A stretch of 64,000 nucleotides of DNA from Lepidodermella squamata (Eukaryota > Gastrotricha), in contig JBLDXI010000081.1 in the NCBI GenBank assembly GCA_047495785.1, forward strand, positions 1 through 64,000, in the 5' to 3' direction. Each line of letters begins with the position of its first letter. Positions within the stretch are counted from its first letter, which is position 1. Shown here piece after piece: positions 1-10,022 of this stretch. The notes under the pieces are model-generated. The model searched no databases. It was given only the letters and a program-made list of their open reading frames with translations, and had not been told where the DNA came from. The position numbers and the translations under genes are program-made.

Positions 1-732
1 ACACATCTCGTGAGAGTTTGAGAAGTGGAAAAGAAAAGACTGAACTTAGGATGAGCTGGCATCTCGAAAAGCTGTTTCCTATAGTCATCGGCCTGCTGAG
101 CATACAAACCATTGTCTCATCGGAGGAAGATATCATTTAGGCATGATATTTTAACAACATTTATTTAAAAAAATGCGTGATGCGCGCGATGTCTTCTTAT
201 TCAGCCAGCGCAACTAAAACGAATAAGATAAAGCCATGAGGCGTGGCTAGCAGATGAATATCGCGAATTACGTCGGCAGTTGGCAGGAAATCATTGCCTG
301 CTAGCTTAGACTTAGCGATTAGAACTGGCATCATTACAATCAAACGAAATCGAACTGGCTCATATCCTCAGAAAATAATCGATTTCTGCGAGTTTTCTCA
401 TAACCACTCTACCGTAGTTCTACCGTATGCGATCTTATTGTGGAGATCGAAAATGCGTTGGAATGAATTATGAGCGTCTGAAAAAATGTCTCGTGTCGGA
501 CGATGAAAATTCAAACGTTCAGGACTGCGGAGGAATTGAGCGTACTTTCTGCCCCGTACCCCCAATTTATAAAAATAAAACTTAACAAATAATGAATAAA
601 TTGTTCTTTAATGGTTCTATAGAACTGCAACAATCATGACCTACATAAAGTTCTCTTTCATCTGTCGTCTGAATTTAGTTTAACCATTAGCTGTTTGCAA
701 GCCACGCATTGTTATTACCGAGTCCTTGTAAT

Positions 733-2301
733 TTATTTGTACGGGTAAGGACATTGTGCGGGGTAGTAAGTTCCGGGGATGACACATGCAATAGTTGATT
801 GAATCCAGTTTAGGTATGGCTTGATTGTAGTCATAAGAATAGGCTTTGCCTCCCCACATGCAGAACGGTAACTGTAAATCGCATGCAGAGCCAATCGCGT
901 GTAATGATCCCCTACAGTATAGAAAGCTGGGCTTCCTTCATCGCCCGTACACGGGACACTTGTGTTAGGGCTGGCAGAAGCGCAAGCCATTGTTCCAGGT
1001 GTGAATGCGTTAGGCCACTGTTCCTTGCAAGTTTCATCACTTTTGCCAGCCAGTGAAAAGTAACGAATCATCGTGTGACTTGATAGAGGTGGACGGCCGT
1101 TAACTCCCCATCCAGCCATGAAGAGAGGTGAATCATCATAGTTGAGAGGCAAGCAAATGTCGTTGACGTATAGGTTAGACATGTCAATCGGCTGAGTTAG
1201 TTCAATCAGTGCAATGTCGTTGAAAATCATTCCTCGGAAATTGGTATAGTTTGGGTGCAAGACAATATCCCTTACTGTATGTGTTTTTCGGAAATGCGGA
1301 CTAGTAAGAAGGTCATATTCGCCAACATTAAGCCAGTATTTCAGAGGATTAGCGGAACTTTTGAAACAGCTTGCTGTTGTTAACGCCCAATAATTGCCAA
1401 TGATGCTTGCAGAGCACACATGAGAGGCAGAATCTGACGTGGTACCCATCCGTAGGCTGGCTAAAAATGGAAACTGACCTTGTCGGGCGGATACCTGCGG
1501 AAGTAATGGTGTTGACGGGATACCGGGCAAACGAGGAGCGCCACATGGCGGAGCGGAGAGAAAGAAGCGGCAAGCATCGCGAATTCGCATAACTTCTTGA
1601 GCAGTGAGTTCCGCTGAATAAACACTGAAACACGATATAGCAAGATTAGAATTAAATCCGTATATCCATTTATCCCCTATTCCTCCTATATCGAAACCAG
1701 CATCGTTTTTGTTTCCAGCCAAGATATTGCCATTATTTGAAACATATGTAACAAGACCATATTCGTTATACATCTTAAAATCGCAGGTGTTATCAGAAAA
1801 CGTAATTGAAACAAAGTTCCATATGTTGGGATCAGTTGGGGCTTCGGCCCATTCTTGTAAGTCCCATATACTGTAATATACTTTGTAGGAGTGTGAAACC
1901 TTATGGCAATAACTTATTTCCACCGCGCCTTTCATGTTATTGGAGTTGGCGAATTTCACAATGTTGGAACACCAACTCGATCCGTAGCCATAGACAAAGA
2001 ATGAAATTGTGAATGCAGAAGTTAGCTTTATTCCACTGTTTCGGACACTCATAATGCCGCTAGAACTAGAAGATCGATACGACGAATGTGGATCTCCAAA
2101 TGGTCCGGCTGCGGTATTAACGTACGATCCACTTTTTGCCGTTCCATGGTATCCGTTTCCGCTGATGTCTTGCAACTTGTAATAGCCATTCAGAACCCAA
2201 AATCCAACCAAATCATCTGTCCGCGGCAGGTACTCAGACATTTGGCTGTATGAAGAATCACACGCCAGCAGTAGAGCGAATATGAATATGATATATTTCA
2301 T
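733..2301 (-). CDS. secreted lectin-like / inactive serine protease homologue, left-arm copy
   Basis: Single-exon ORF of 522 aa. Residues 1-19 form a signal peptide. Residues about 28-245 resemble a LamG/concanavalin-like jelly-roll domain, with a W-L-N start, an SGNGYHGT motif near 48 and ending in an RIRDAC stretch. Residues about 262-505 are an S1 trypsin fold. The catalytic Asp is kept (NDIALIEL, D362), but the histidine site reads TTASC (His to Ser, S311) and the serine site reads GDEGSP (Ser to Glu, E455). It should therefore bind rather than cut. Known serine protease homologues of arthropods act as cofactors in defence cascades; that role here is inference. It is an exact mirror of 6003-7571. 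Confidence 0.85.
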   Translation of the reverse strand: MKYIIFIFALLLACDSSYSQMSEYLPRTDDLVGFWVLNGYYKLQDISGNGYHGTAKSGSYVNTAAGPFGDPHSSYRSSSSSGIMSVRNSGIKLTSAFTISFFVYGYGSSWCSNIVKFANSNNMKGAVEISYCHKVSHSYKVYYSIWDLQEWAEAPTDPNIWNFVSITFSDNTCDFKMYNEYGLVTYVSNNGNILAGNKNDAGFDIGGIGDKWIYGFNSNLAISCFSVYSAELTAQEVMRIRDACRFFLSAPPCGAPRLPGIPSTPLLPQVSARQGQFPFLASLRMGTTSDSASHVCSASIIGNYWALTTASCFKSSANPLKYWLNVGEYDLLTSPHFRKTHTVRDIVLHPNYTNFRGMIFNDIALIELTQPIDMSNLYVNDICLPLNYDDSPLFMAGWGVNGRPPLSSHTMIRYFSLAGKSDETCKEQWPNAFTPGTMACASASPNTSVPCTGDEGSPAFYTVGDHYTRLALHAIYSYRSACGEAKPILMTTIKPYLNWIQSTIACVIPGTYYPAQCPYPYK

Positions 2302-2548
2302 CTCAAAAATCTACCAATGAAACCGTTTCTCATATGTCGAGAACATTAAATACCAATGACACAGATATCGACAGTCGATAGAGCGAACAACAAACTGCTC
2401 TTATCAAATTTCGAATTTCATGAGAATGCTAAGGATATTTCCTTGGAAGTTGCTTATTACTATGCTGTAAAACCATTTATCATCAACTGATAAAAGCAAA
2501 AAAAACTATTGTTTTTCTTTGTGTGGGCTCATTTTTCCCACCATTAAA

Positions 2549-2736
2549 ATATCGCGGGGTGGGCGACAGAACGACCTGACTAAAATAGAAACAACTGGCG
2601 TAATGCATTTGATGCACAGAAAAAACTGGCGCTCAGTGTTTCCGGCACGCGACTGGCTTGGTCGAGATGCAAAAAATAGCTTTACGCCATTTGTATCTAT
2701 TTTAGTCAGGACTTTCTGTCGCCCACCCCGCGATAT
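2549..2736. mobile_element. fold-back MITE, GGGCGACAGA family, left-arm copy
   Basis: A 188-bp element whose ends are long inverted repeats (about 55 bp) beginning ATATCGCGGGGTGGGCGACA and running through an ACTAAAATAGAAACAA stretch. It has no coding capacity. A diverged relative is at 15021-15175. ORFs that cross it are artefacts of the inverted repeat. Confidence 0.8.
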
Positions 2737-3056
2737 GAGAAAGCAAAGACACATCGCATCCATTTTCATTTGATGGGTCGAGTTGCAAGAATACTGCGTG
2801 AGATTTGAAAATTGCTCACTGTGAACTAGAAAGATTAGAGACAGAATCGAGAGACAATCACATCACTCGACCAACTGTCATGCTGAATGTTGACCCCAAG
2901 TTTGATCAGAGTCTATACGACAACGTGTGTCCGGCAAAATAGCCAGAAAGTGAACACCATTTAACAATAGTTTTTATTTTTTATCTCTAAGCCAAATCCA
3001 TCAAATTATCTTCTCTGCTTGCTCATCACCATATCACTTGCGCGGCAACAATGTTG

Positions 3057-3272
3057 TTAGAAAACTCGCTTTCTGGCCCCCTCTTTAGCAGGGTCTGCGC
3101 GAGCGGCTTCCTCCGGCTCAGCTTCTTCTTGTCCAGCTGTGATTTGAAATTGTGTGATGCAGTCAATGTACGGCTGGGCTGACTCGGTATTGCTGGGAAT
3201 TTGGGCTATGCAACTCAACTGAGCAGCATTCAGCCCATCTGCCCCAGCTACGGCAGCAACTGCAACAGCAAC
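3057..3272 (-). pseudogene. small secreted peptide family, exon 2 only (left arm)
   Basis: The second exon of a two-exon small secreted peptide. It is preceded on the minus strand by an acceptor (TATATTTTACAG) and reads VAVAVAAVAGADGLNAAQL, then a C, CIAQIP, QPYIDCI and a charged tail. The paralogue at 20885-21189 supplies a first exon with the N-terminal half of the signal peptide. Here the matching upstream sequence is replaced by the 5' flank of the LINE ORF1, so exon 1 is missing and this copy is probably dead. The mirror copy is 5032-5247. Confidence 0.65.
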
Positions 3273-3320
3273 CTGTAAAATATACAATAGGTTCAGCGAT
3301 GAAGCGAAGTGGAAAGTCTT

Positions 3321-3455
3321 GAAAATATCTGCGATTGAATATTAAATTTTCTGAGGTTAGTATCAATACCACTCCGACTGCTGTCTATTAGAATGCGCGG
3401 CGTAAGCTTGCATTCTGCCTTGAAATATCTGCGATTGAATATTAAATTTTCTGAG
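3321..3455. repeat. direct repeat upstream of LINE ORF1 (left arm)
   Basis: A roughly 34-bp unit (ATATCTGCGATTGAATATTA plus about 14 bp) occurs at 3321-3355 and again at 3422-3455. It lies just upstream of the ORF1 start at 3486 and is mirrored at 4849-4983. It could be a tandem repeat in the element's 5' UTR or a target duplication from an insertion into the peptide gene. Confidence 0.75.
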
Positions 3456-3485
3456 ATTTGTTAAACATATTATTGAACCGAACAA

Positions 3486-4232
3486 ATGGCGAGCACGACT
3501 CTGCAAGCTAAACTGCTTAAAATGGCTGAAGACGAGGCAATTTGTGACTTGGTTAAGAAACTCGGATTTTCAGTGGCTTCGATGCTGAGTGACCTGATCT
3601 CCATCGAATCTGAAAGGAAAGACGAAATAATCACGGTATCCAAACAATATCAACAATTTGTTGACGAAGTCAAAGAAGATACTGCTTATGCGGCTGATAA
3701 CGTGATCGACTCTGTCAAACAAGCGTCCTATGAGATCAGGAATGGCGGATGCCTGATCACCGCCGTCCACGAGGCCCTTTCCCAACGGGACAGGGCGAAC
3801 AACATCGTCATCTCCGGACTGGAAGCGCCAGACGGTAATACCGTCATAGCCTTATCTGACCTGGTTGCAAATCTCGGCATCCTGAACTTCGACGTCAAAG
3901 AACGCATAATACGAACGAACCTGATCACGAGGGAAAACCAAGATCCTAAAATTATTGTGCAGCTGAAATATGCCTCCGACAAACGTCTGTTTCTGGAAAA
4001 AGCCCCCCAACTTCGCAAAAAAGCTGGGTGGGAGTCTGTGTTCATTAGCAAGGACCTGACCCCTGCTCAAGCTAAGATCGAGTTTGAAAAACGGGAGCAC
4101 AACAGACGCCAACGGACAGGGCGCCAGGTTCCTAAGGTGATGTCGGTTGAGGAGGCACCAGGTTTTTCTTTACCGGCGCACCAGTCGATCGTTGGCGTCT
4201 GTTGTGCTCCCGTTTTTCAAACTCGATCTTAG
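3486..4232 (+). CDS. truncated LINE ORF1-like protein, left arm
   Basis: Residues 1-210 match the general plan of non-LTR retrotransposon ORF1: an N-terminal helical region, then an RNA-recognition-like stretch (NIVISGLEAPDGN, IIVQLKYASDKR, LEKAPQLRKKAGWESVFISK) and a basic DLTPAQAKIEFEKREHNR end. After residue 209 the frame enters the palindrome spacer and the opposite arm, so the last residues are unrelated read-through. No reverse transcriptase follows. This is a fragment left at the inversion point. Confidence 0.7.
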   Translation: MASTTLQAKLLKMAEDEAICDLVKKLGFSVASMLSDLISIESERKDEIITVSKQYQQFVDEVKEDTAYAADNVIDSVKQASYEIRNGGCLITAVHEALSQRDRANNIVISGLEAPDGNTVIALSDLVANLGILNFDVKERIIRTNLITRENQDPKIIVQLKYASDKRLFLEKAPQLRKKAGWESVFISKDLTPAQAKIEFEKREHNRRQRTGRQVPKVMSVEEAPGFSLPAHQSIVGVCCAPVFQTRS

Positions 4233-4818
4233 CTTGAGCAGGGGTCAGGTCCTTGCTAATGAACACAGACTCCCACCCAGCTTTTTTGCGAAGTTGGGGG
4301 GCTTTTTCCAGAAACAGACGTTTGTCGGAGGCATATTTCAGCTGCACAATAATTTTAGGATCTTGGTTTTCCCTCGTGATCAGGTTCGTTCGTATTATGC
4401 GTTCTTTGACGTCGAAGTTCAGGATGCCGAGATTTGCAACCAGGTCAGATAAGGCTATGACGGTATTACCGTCTGGCGCTTCCAGTCCGGAGATGACGAT
4501 GTTGTTCGCCCTGTCCCGTTGGGAAAGGGCCTCGTGGACGGCGGTGATCAGGCATCCGCCATTCCTGATCTCATAGGACGCTTGTTTGACAGAGTCGATC
4601 ACGTTATCAGCCGCATAAGCAGTATCTTCTTTGACTTCGTCAACAAATTGTTGATATTGTTTGGATACCGTGATTATTTCGTCTTTCCTTTCAGATTCGA
4701 TGGAGATCAGGTCACTCAGCATCGAAGCCACTGAAAATCCGAGTTTCTTAACCAAGTCACAAATTGCCTCGTCTTCAGCCATTTTAAGCAGTTTAGCTTG
4801 CAGAGTCGTGCTCGCCAT
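4132..4818 (-). CDS. LINE ORF1-like protein, right arm
   Basis: Mirror of the left-arm ORF1 for its first 209 residues. It differs after the arm boundary, where the minus strand of the spacer supplies a short tail (STGAPVKKNLVPPQPTSP) before a stop. That tail may be genuine ORF1 sequence, in which case the spacer belonged to this copy and the left copy was cut at the junction. No ORF2 is linked to it. Confidence 0.7.
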   Translation of the reverse strand: MASTTLQAKLLKMAEDEAICDLVKKLGFSVASMLSDLISIESERKDEIITVSKQYQQFVDEVKEDTAYAADNVIDSVKQASYEIRNGGCLITAVHEALSQRDRANNIVISGLEAPDGNTVIALSDLVANLGILNFDVKERIIRTNLITRENQDPKIIVQLKYASDKRLFLEKAPQLRKKAGWESVFISKDLTPAQAKIEFEKREHNRRQRSTGAPVKKNLVPPQPTSP

Positions 4819-5031
4819 TTGTTCGGTTCAATAATATGTTTAACAAATCTCAGAAAATTTAATATTCAATCGCAGATATTTCAAGGCAGAATGCAAGCTT
4901 ACGCCGCGCATTCTAATAGACAGCAGTCGGAGTGGTATTGATACTAACCTCAGAAAATTTAATATTCAATCGCAGATATTTTCAAGACTTTCCACTTCGC
5001 TTCATCGCTGAACCTATTGTATATTTTACAG

Positions 5032-5247
5032 GTTGCTGTTGCAGTTGCTGCCGTAGCTGGGGCAGATGGGCTGAATGCTGCTCAGTTGAGTTGCATAGCC
5101 CAAATTCCCAGCAATACCGAGTCAGCCCAGCCGTACATTGACTGCATCACACAATTTCAAATCACAGCTGGACAAGAAGAAGCTGAGCCGGAGGAAGCCG
5201 CTCGCGCAGACCCTGCTAAAGAGGGGGCCAGAAAGCGAGTTTTCTAA
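5032..5247 (+). pseudogene. small secreted peptide family, exon 2 only (right arm)
   Basis: Exact mirror of 3057-3272, preceded by TATATTTTACAG. It encodes the conserved pattern LNAAQLSC, IAQIP, SAQPYIDCIT and an acidic/basic tail ending GARKRVF. Exon 1 is missing because LINE sequence occupies its place upstream. Confidence 0.65.
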
Positions 5248-5567
5248 CAACATTGTTGCCGCGCAAGTGATATGGTGATGAGCAAGCAGAGAAGATAATT
5301 TGATGGATTTGGCTTAGAGATAAAAAATAAAAACTATTGTTAAATGGTGTTCACTTTCTGGCTATTTTGCCGGACACACGTTGTCGTATAGACTCTGATC
5401 AAACTTGGGGTCAACATTCAGCATGACAGTTGGTCGAGTGATGTGATTGTCTCTCGATTCTGTCTCTAATCTTTCTAGTTCACAGTGAGCAATTTTCAAA
5501 TCTCACGCAGTATTCTTGCAACTCGACCCATCAAATGAAAATGGATGCGATGTGTCTTTGCTTTCTC

Positions 5568-5755
5568 ATATCGCGGGGTGGGCGACAGAAAGTCCTGACT
5601 AAAATAGATACAAATGGCGTAAAGCTATTTTTTGCATCTCGACCAAGCCAGTCGCGTGCCGGAAACACTGAGCGCCAGTTTTTTCTGTGCATCAAATGCA
5701 TTACGCCAGTTGTTTCTATTTTAGTCAGGTCGTTCTGTCGCCCACCCCGCGATAT
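5568..5755. mobile_element. fold-back MITE, GGGCGACAGA family, right-arm copy
   Basis: Mirror of 2549-2736, with the same inverted ends. Confidence 0.8.
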
Positions 5756-6002
5756 TTTAATGGTGGGAAAAATGAGCCCACACAAAGAAAAACAATAGTT
5801 TTTTTTGCTTTTATCAGTTGATGATAAATGGTTTTACAGCATAGTAATAAGCAACTTCCAAGGAAATATCCTTAGCATTCTCATGAAATTCGAAATTTGA
5901 TAAGAGCAGTTTGTTGTTCGCTCTATCGACTGTCGATATCTGTGTCATTGGTATTTAATGTTCTCGACATATGAGAAACGGTTTCATTGGTAGATTTTTG
6001 AG

Positions 6003-7571
6003 ATGAAATATATCATATTCATATTCGCTCTACTGCTGGCGTGTGATTCTTCATACAGCCAAATGTCTGAGTACCTGCCGCGGACAGATGATTTGGTTGG
6101 ATTTTGGGTTCTGAATGGCTATTACAAGTTGCAAGACATCAGCGGAAACGGATACCATGGAACGGCAAAAAGTGGATCGTACGTTAATACCGCAGCCGGA
6201 CCATTTGGAGATCCACATTCGTCGTATCGATCTTCTAGTTCTAGCGGCATTATGAGTGTCCGAAACAGTGGAATAAAGCTAACTTCTGCATTCACAATTT
6301 CATTCTTTGTCTATGGCTACGGATCGAGTTGGTGTTCCAACATTGTGAAATTCGCCAACTCCAATAACATGAAAGGCGCGGTGGAAATAAGTTATTGCCA
6401 TAAGGTTTCACACTCCTACAAAGTATATTACAGTATATGGGACTTACAAGAATGGGCCGAAGCCCCAACTGATCCCAACATATGGAACTTTGTTTCAATT
6501 ACGTTTTCTGATAACACCTGCGATTTTAAGATGTATAACGAATATGGTCTTGTTACATATGTTTCAAATAATGGCAATATCTTGGCTGGAAACAAAAACG
6601 ATGCTGGTTTCGATATAGGAGGAATAGGGGATAAATGGATATACGGATTTAATTCTAATCTTGCTATATCGTGTTTCAGTGTTTATTCAGCGGAACTCAC
6701 TGCTCAAGAAGTTATGCGAATTCGCGATGCTTGCCGCTTCTTTCTCTCCGCTCCGCCATGTGGCGCTCCTCGTTTGCCCGGTATCCCGTCAACACCATTA
6801 CTTCCGCAGGTATCCGCCCGACAAGGTCAGTTTCCATTTTTAGCCAGCCTACGGATGGGTACCACGTCAGATTCTGCCTCTCATGTGTGCTCTGCAAGCA
6901 TCATTGGCAATTATTGGGCGTTAACAACAGCAAGCTGTTTCAAAAGTTCCGCTAATCCTCTGAAATACTGGCTTAATGTTGGCGAATATGACCTTCTTAC
7001 TAGTCCGCATTTCCGAAAAACACATACAGTAAGGGATATTGTCTTGCACCCAAACTATACCAATTTCCGAGGAATGATTTTCAACGACATTGCACTGATT
7101 GAACTAACTCAGCCGATTGACATGTCTAACCTATACGTCAACGACATTTGCTTGCCTCTCAACTATGATGATTCACCTCTCTTCATGGCTGGATGGGGAG
7201 TTAACGGCCGTCCACCTCTATCAAGTCACACGATGATTCGTTACTTTTCACTGGCTGGCAAAAGTGATGAAACTTGCAAGGAACAGTGGCCTAACGCATT
7301 CACACCTGGAACAATGGCTTGCGCTTCTGCCAGCCCTAACACAAGTGTCCCGTGTACGGGCGATGAAGGAAGCCCAGCTTTCTATACTGTAGGGGATCAT
7401 TACACGCGATTGGCTCTGCATGCGATTTACAGTTACCGTTCTGCATGTGGGGAGGCAAAGCCTATTCTTATGACTACAATCAAGCCATACCTAAACTGGA
7501 TTCAATCAACTATTGCATGTGTCATCCCCGGAACTTACTACCCCGCACAATGTCCTTACCCGTACAAATAA
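6003..7571 (+). CDS. secreted lectin-like / inactive serine protease homologue, right-arm copy
   Basis: The translation is identical to the left-arm gene: signal peptide 1-19, jelly-roll lectin-like domain to about 245, then an S1 fold lacking the catalytic His (Ser311) and Ser (Glu455) but keeping Asp362. There are no introns, although related multi-exon proteases occur in this window, so the gene may be an old retrocopy. An AATAAA at 7567-7572 overlaps the TAA stop. The two arm genes diverge in direction from the shared LINE remnant at the centre. Confidence 0.85.
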   Translation: MKYIIFIFALLLACDSSYSQMSEYLPRTDDLVGFWVLNGYYKLQDISGNGYHGTAKSGSYVNTAAGPFGDPHSSYRSSSSSGIMSVRNSGIKLTSAFTISFFVYGYGSSWCSNIVKFANSNNMKGAVEISYCHKVSHSYKVYYSIWDLQEWAEAPTDPNIWNFVSITFSDNTCDFKMYNEYGLVTYVSNNGNILAGNKNDAGFDIGGIGDKWIYGFNSNLAISCFSVYSAELTAQEVMRIRDACRFFLSAPPCGAPRLPGIPSTPLLPQVSARQGQFPFLASLRMGTTSDSASHVCSASIIGNYWALTTASCFKSSANPLKYWLNVGEYDLLTSPHFRKTHTVRDIVLHPNYTNFRGMIFNDIALIELTQPIDMSNLYVNDICLPLNYDDSPLFMAGWGVNGRPPLSSHTMIRYFSLAGKSDETCKEQWPNAFTPGTMACASASPNTSVPCTGDEGSPAFYTVGDHYTRLALHAIYSYRSACGEAKPILMTTIKPYLNWIQSTIACVIPGTYYPAQCPYPYK

Positions 7572-8305
7572 ATTACAAGGACTCGGTAATAACAATGCGT
7601 GGCTTGCAAACAGCTAATGGTTAAACTAAATTCAGACGACAGATGAAAGAGAACTTTATGTAGGTCATGATTGTTGCAGTTCTATAGAACCATTAAAGAA
7701 CAATTTATTCATTATTTGTTAAGTTTTATTTTTATAAATTGGGGGTACGGGGCAGAAAGTACGCTCAATTCCTCCGCAGTCCTGAACGTTTGAATTTTCA
7801 TCGTCCGACACGAGACATTTTTTCAGACGCTCATAATTCATTCCAACGCATTTTCGATCTCCACAATAAGATCGCATACGGTAGAACTACGGTAGAGTGG
7901 TTATGAGAAAACTCGCAGAAATCGATTATTTTCTGAGGATATGAGCCAGTTCGATTTCGTTTGATTGTAATGATGCCAGTTCTAATCGCTAAGTCTAAGC
8001 TAGCAGGCAATGATTTCCTGCCAACTGCCGACGTAATTCGCGATATTCATCTGCTAGCCACGCCTCATGGCTTTATCTTATTCGTTTTAGTTGCGCTGGC
8101 TGAATAAGAAGACATCGCGCGCATCACGCATTTTTTTAAATAAATGTTGTTAAAATATCATGCCTAAATGATATCTTCCTCCGATGAGACAATGGTTTGT
8201 ATGCTCAGCAGGCCGATGACTATAGGAAACAGCTTTTCGAGATGCCAGCTCATCCTAAGTTCAGTCTTTTCTTTTCCACTTCTCATAAAAAACTCACTAG
8301 CTTCA

Positions 8306-8522
8306 ATGATCGCAATTCTGGTGAAACTTTCGTATTAAGATTCTCTACATTTGATCCTCCTATCATATCATACAGGTTGTTGTTGCTGCTGTAGCTCTAG
8401 CAGATCAGCTGAATGCAGCTCAGTTGAGGTGCGTAGCCCAAATTCCTATCAGTTCCGTCAAGTCGTCGCAGCCGTACACTGACTGCATCGCAAAATATCA
8501 ATCCGGCAGTGGACGAGAATAG
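8306..8522 (+). CDS. small secreted cysteine-pair peptide, copy at palindrome edge
   Basis: Exon 1 8306-8320 (MIAIL) and exon 2 8376-8522 join in phase 0 (GT at 8321, AG at 8375). The product is 53 aa. Residues 1-14 form a signal peptide (MIAILVVVAAVALA); the mature part carries DQLNAAQLRCVAQIP and SQPYTDCIAKYQ and ends GSGRE. Two cysteines are conserved in all family members here. The 5' region up to 8285 lies inside the palindrome and the coding part lies outside. I recognise no named family. Confidence 0.55.
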
Positions 8523-8754
8523 GTGGGCAATTTTAGGAAAAAAATTTTAGGTATCAAACACTGATCCAGGGATCTGCGGCTAAATTTCAAAAAATAAAAA
8601 TTTACCGGAAATATCTTCTAGAAAATTACCCAGGCCTCAGAGCAGTTGCTGGTAACGGTTGTACAGTAGGTTTTCATGGGAACCTTGTTGGCGCAAATTT
8701 TGTACTAAGGGAAAGCCAACAATGTTGCAAATCTCAGTAGAAATAAGAAATACC

Positions 8755-8880
8755 CCAGTTTCGCAGGCTGCTTTCGTCGGGAAAACAGATTGACTCGGTG
8801 TCTGTAAGGCAAAAGTAAATCGAGGAATAATTTACTGCAATTTTAACTTACATCTGTCCCATCGCCGGGCAACTGAGCTG
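8755..8880 (-). pseudogene. antisense fragment of the 12.2-kb cysteine-rich gene
   Basis: The reverse complement matches 13780-13910 closely. It includes a CTCAGTTGCC stretch, the GTAAGTT donor, a TTACAG acceptor and the exon start ACACCGAGTCAATCTG. Only this exon-intron-exon piece is present, so it is an isolated, inverted duplicate. Confidence 0.7.
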
Positions 8881-8994
8881 TACCCGGGTTGTCCACCTTG
8901 GCCTTCGAACTGGGGGGACCTTCCCCCGCGACTCGAGAGAATTAGAGCCATTTTTATTTTGCTCAACAAATGCCTAATTTTCCTACAATTGCAG

Positions 8995-10022
8995 ATGCGT
9001 CTGCTGGGAATTTCTTCACCTGCCGATCAATCGCTAGCCAATTCAACTCTTGGACCTACTTCGCATTAATATTCGACCCTTCTACTGGAAAAGTGACTGC
9101 GATGTGCGACTCGGTCAGCTTCGCGGTAGTAGTACCTGTACCGAAAACGAGTACCAGAATGAGAGTCGGCCGAAGCTTCGACAACTCCATCAGCTTCCCG
9201 GGTCAAATGTCGTGCCTATCCGTATTCAAGCAAGCCCTCTCCCTTCAACAGCTATGGATTCTTCGCAGAAGATGCCTTCAGATCCACGCTGGGCAAACGT
9301 GGCCACCAGAATCTTTGAAAATTCTGATCCCCTCACACATAGGTGTTTGGCCGCTGGTTTCTGATTTATCGGATCGCGTCGATCCTATCGCTAATGCAAC
9401 ACCCCCAAACACGGAACTAGAATTGACTCGCGGCCCGTTCTACTCGGTACGCTCGGCGCTTATCTTCGACACATCGGACCCGATTGTCGTGACTTCTGAC
9501 AAGGTCAAGCTGGAAACTGGCGACTTTACCTTTGTGTTCTTCAGCCTTGGGCAAATTACTAATCTACAATTGCCTACATTAGAATATGAACCTGCCTCCT
9601 CAGGCTCAGGGCTCAAGTTCACCGTGGCCGATTCATCTTACATGGCGACGCCATATGACGGGTTTTCCGTGGCTGCCTCTTGCCTGTCAAACATGGAATG
9701 GAATTTCGTCACTACGACTTACAACTCGAATACCAGTAAAATGGCTGTTCTGTGCGACTGGAAGGGCAATCAGGGTGCGCAACTTTCATCGCGACCAATC
9801 ACTCGGACCGGTAAATTCATTCTAGGACGGTAAGCTTGACCTAATTCTACTCAAATCTCGGCTCAAATTTAAATTTAATTTATTAGGACTTGGGCTGATT
9901 ACGGCGATACGCTGCAAGGAAGTTTTGCGTGCCTCAACATTTTCACTGAAACGCTGACCCTCAACCAACAGCGTATCGTCGAAATCAACTGCGCATCTTT
10001 CTACATACCTGCCCTGTTTTGA
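8995..10022 (+). CDS. tandem LamG-like lectin domain protein, 5' part unresolved
   Basis: Exon 8995-9829 follows an acceptor (ACAATTGCAG). A GTAAGC..TTATTAG intron (9830-9886) leads to the last exon 9887-10022; the junction codon is in frame (ILGR-TWAD). Two jelly-roll units are visible: the C-terminal half of one (SWTYFALIFDPSTGK, GQMSCLSVFKQAL, LRRRC) and a complete second one (IGVWPLVSDLSDRVDP, WNFVTTTYNSNTSKMAVLCD, GSFACLNIFTETLT, ending INCASFYIPALF). The units resemble the lectin half of the palindrome genes but have no protease. No signal peptide or first exon was found between 8523 and 8994, so the gene is either truncated or starts in an exon I cannot see. Confidence 0.6.

Larger units (their letters stand above)
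19..8285. repeat. 4,096-bp-arm palindrome with 75-bp spacer
   Basis: Left arm 19-4114 and right arm 4190-8285 are reverse complements; paired positions always sum to 8304, so I see no indel between them. All long ORFs in one arm recur with identical translation in the other. The spacer is 4115-4189. The outer end of the right arm stops inside the 5' region of a small secreted peptide gene that continues at 8286. The inner ends lie inside a truncated LINE ORF1. Such identity implies very recent formation, ongoing gene conversion, or an assembly error from a fold-back long read. Confidence 0.93.

Noticed and set aside
2519-2773. Opposing ORFs of 84 and 87 aa with similar N- and C-terminal words
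   Set aside because: They are produced by the inverted ends of the MITE, which read alike on both strands; no gene is supported.
8970-8994. ATG at 8970 as the true start of the LamG gene
   Set aside because: It begins in mid-domain and is followed at once by a good acceptor (ACAATTGCAG), so it is more likely intron sequence.
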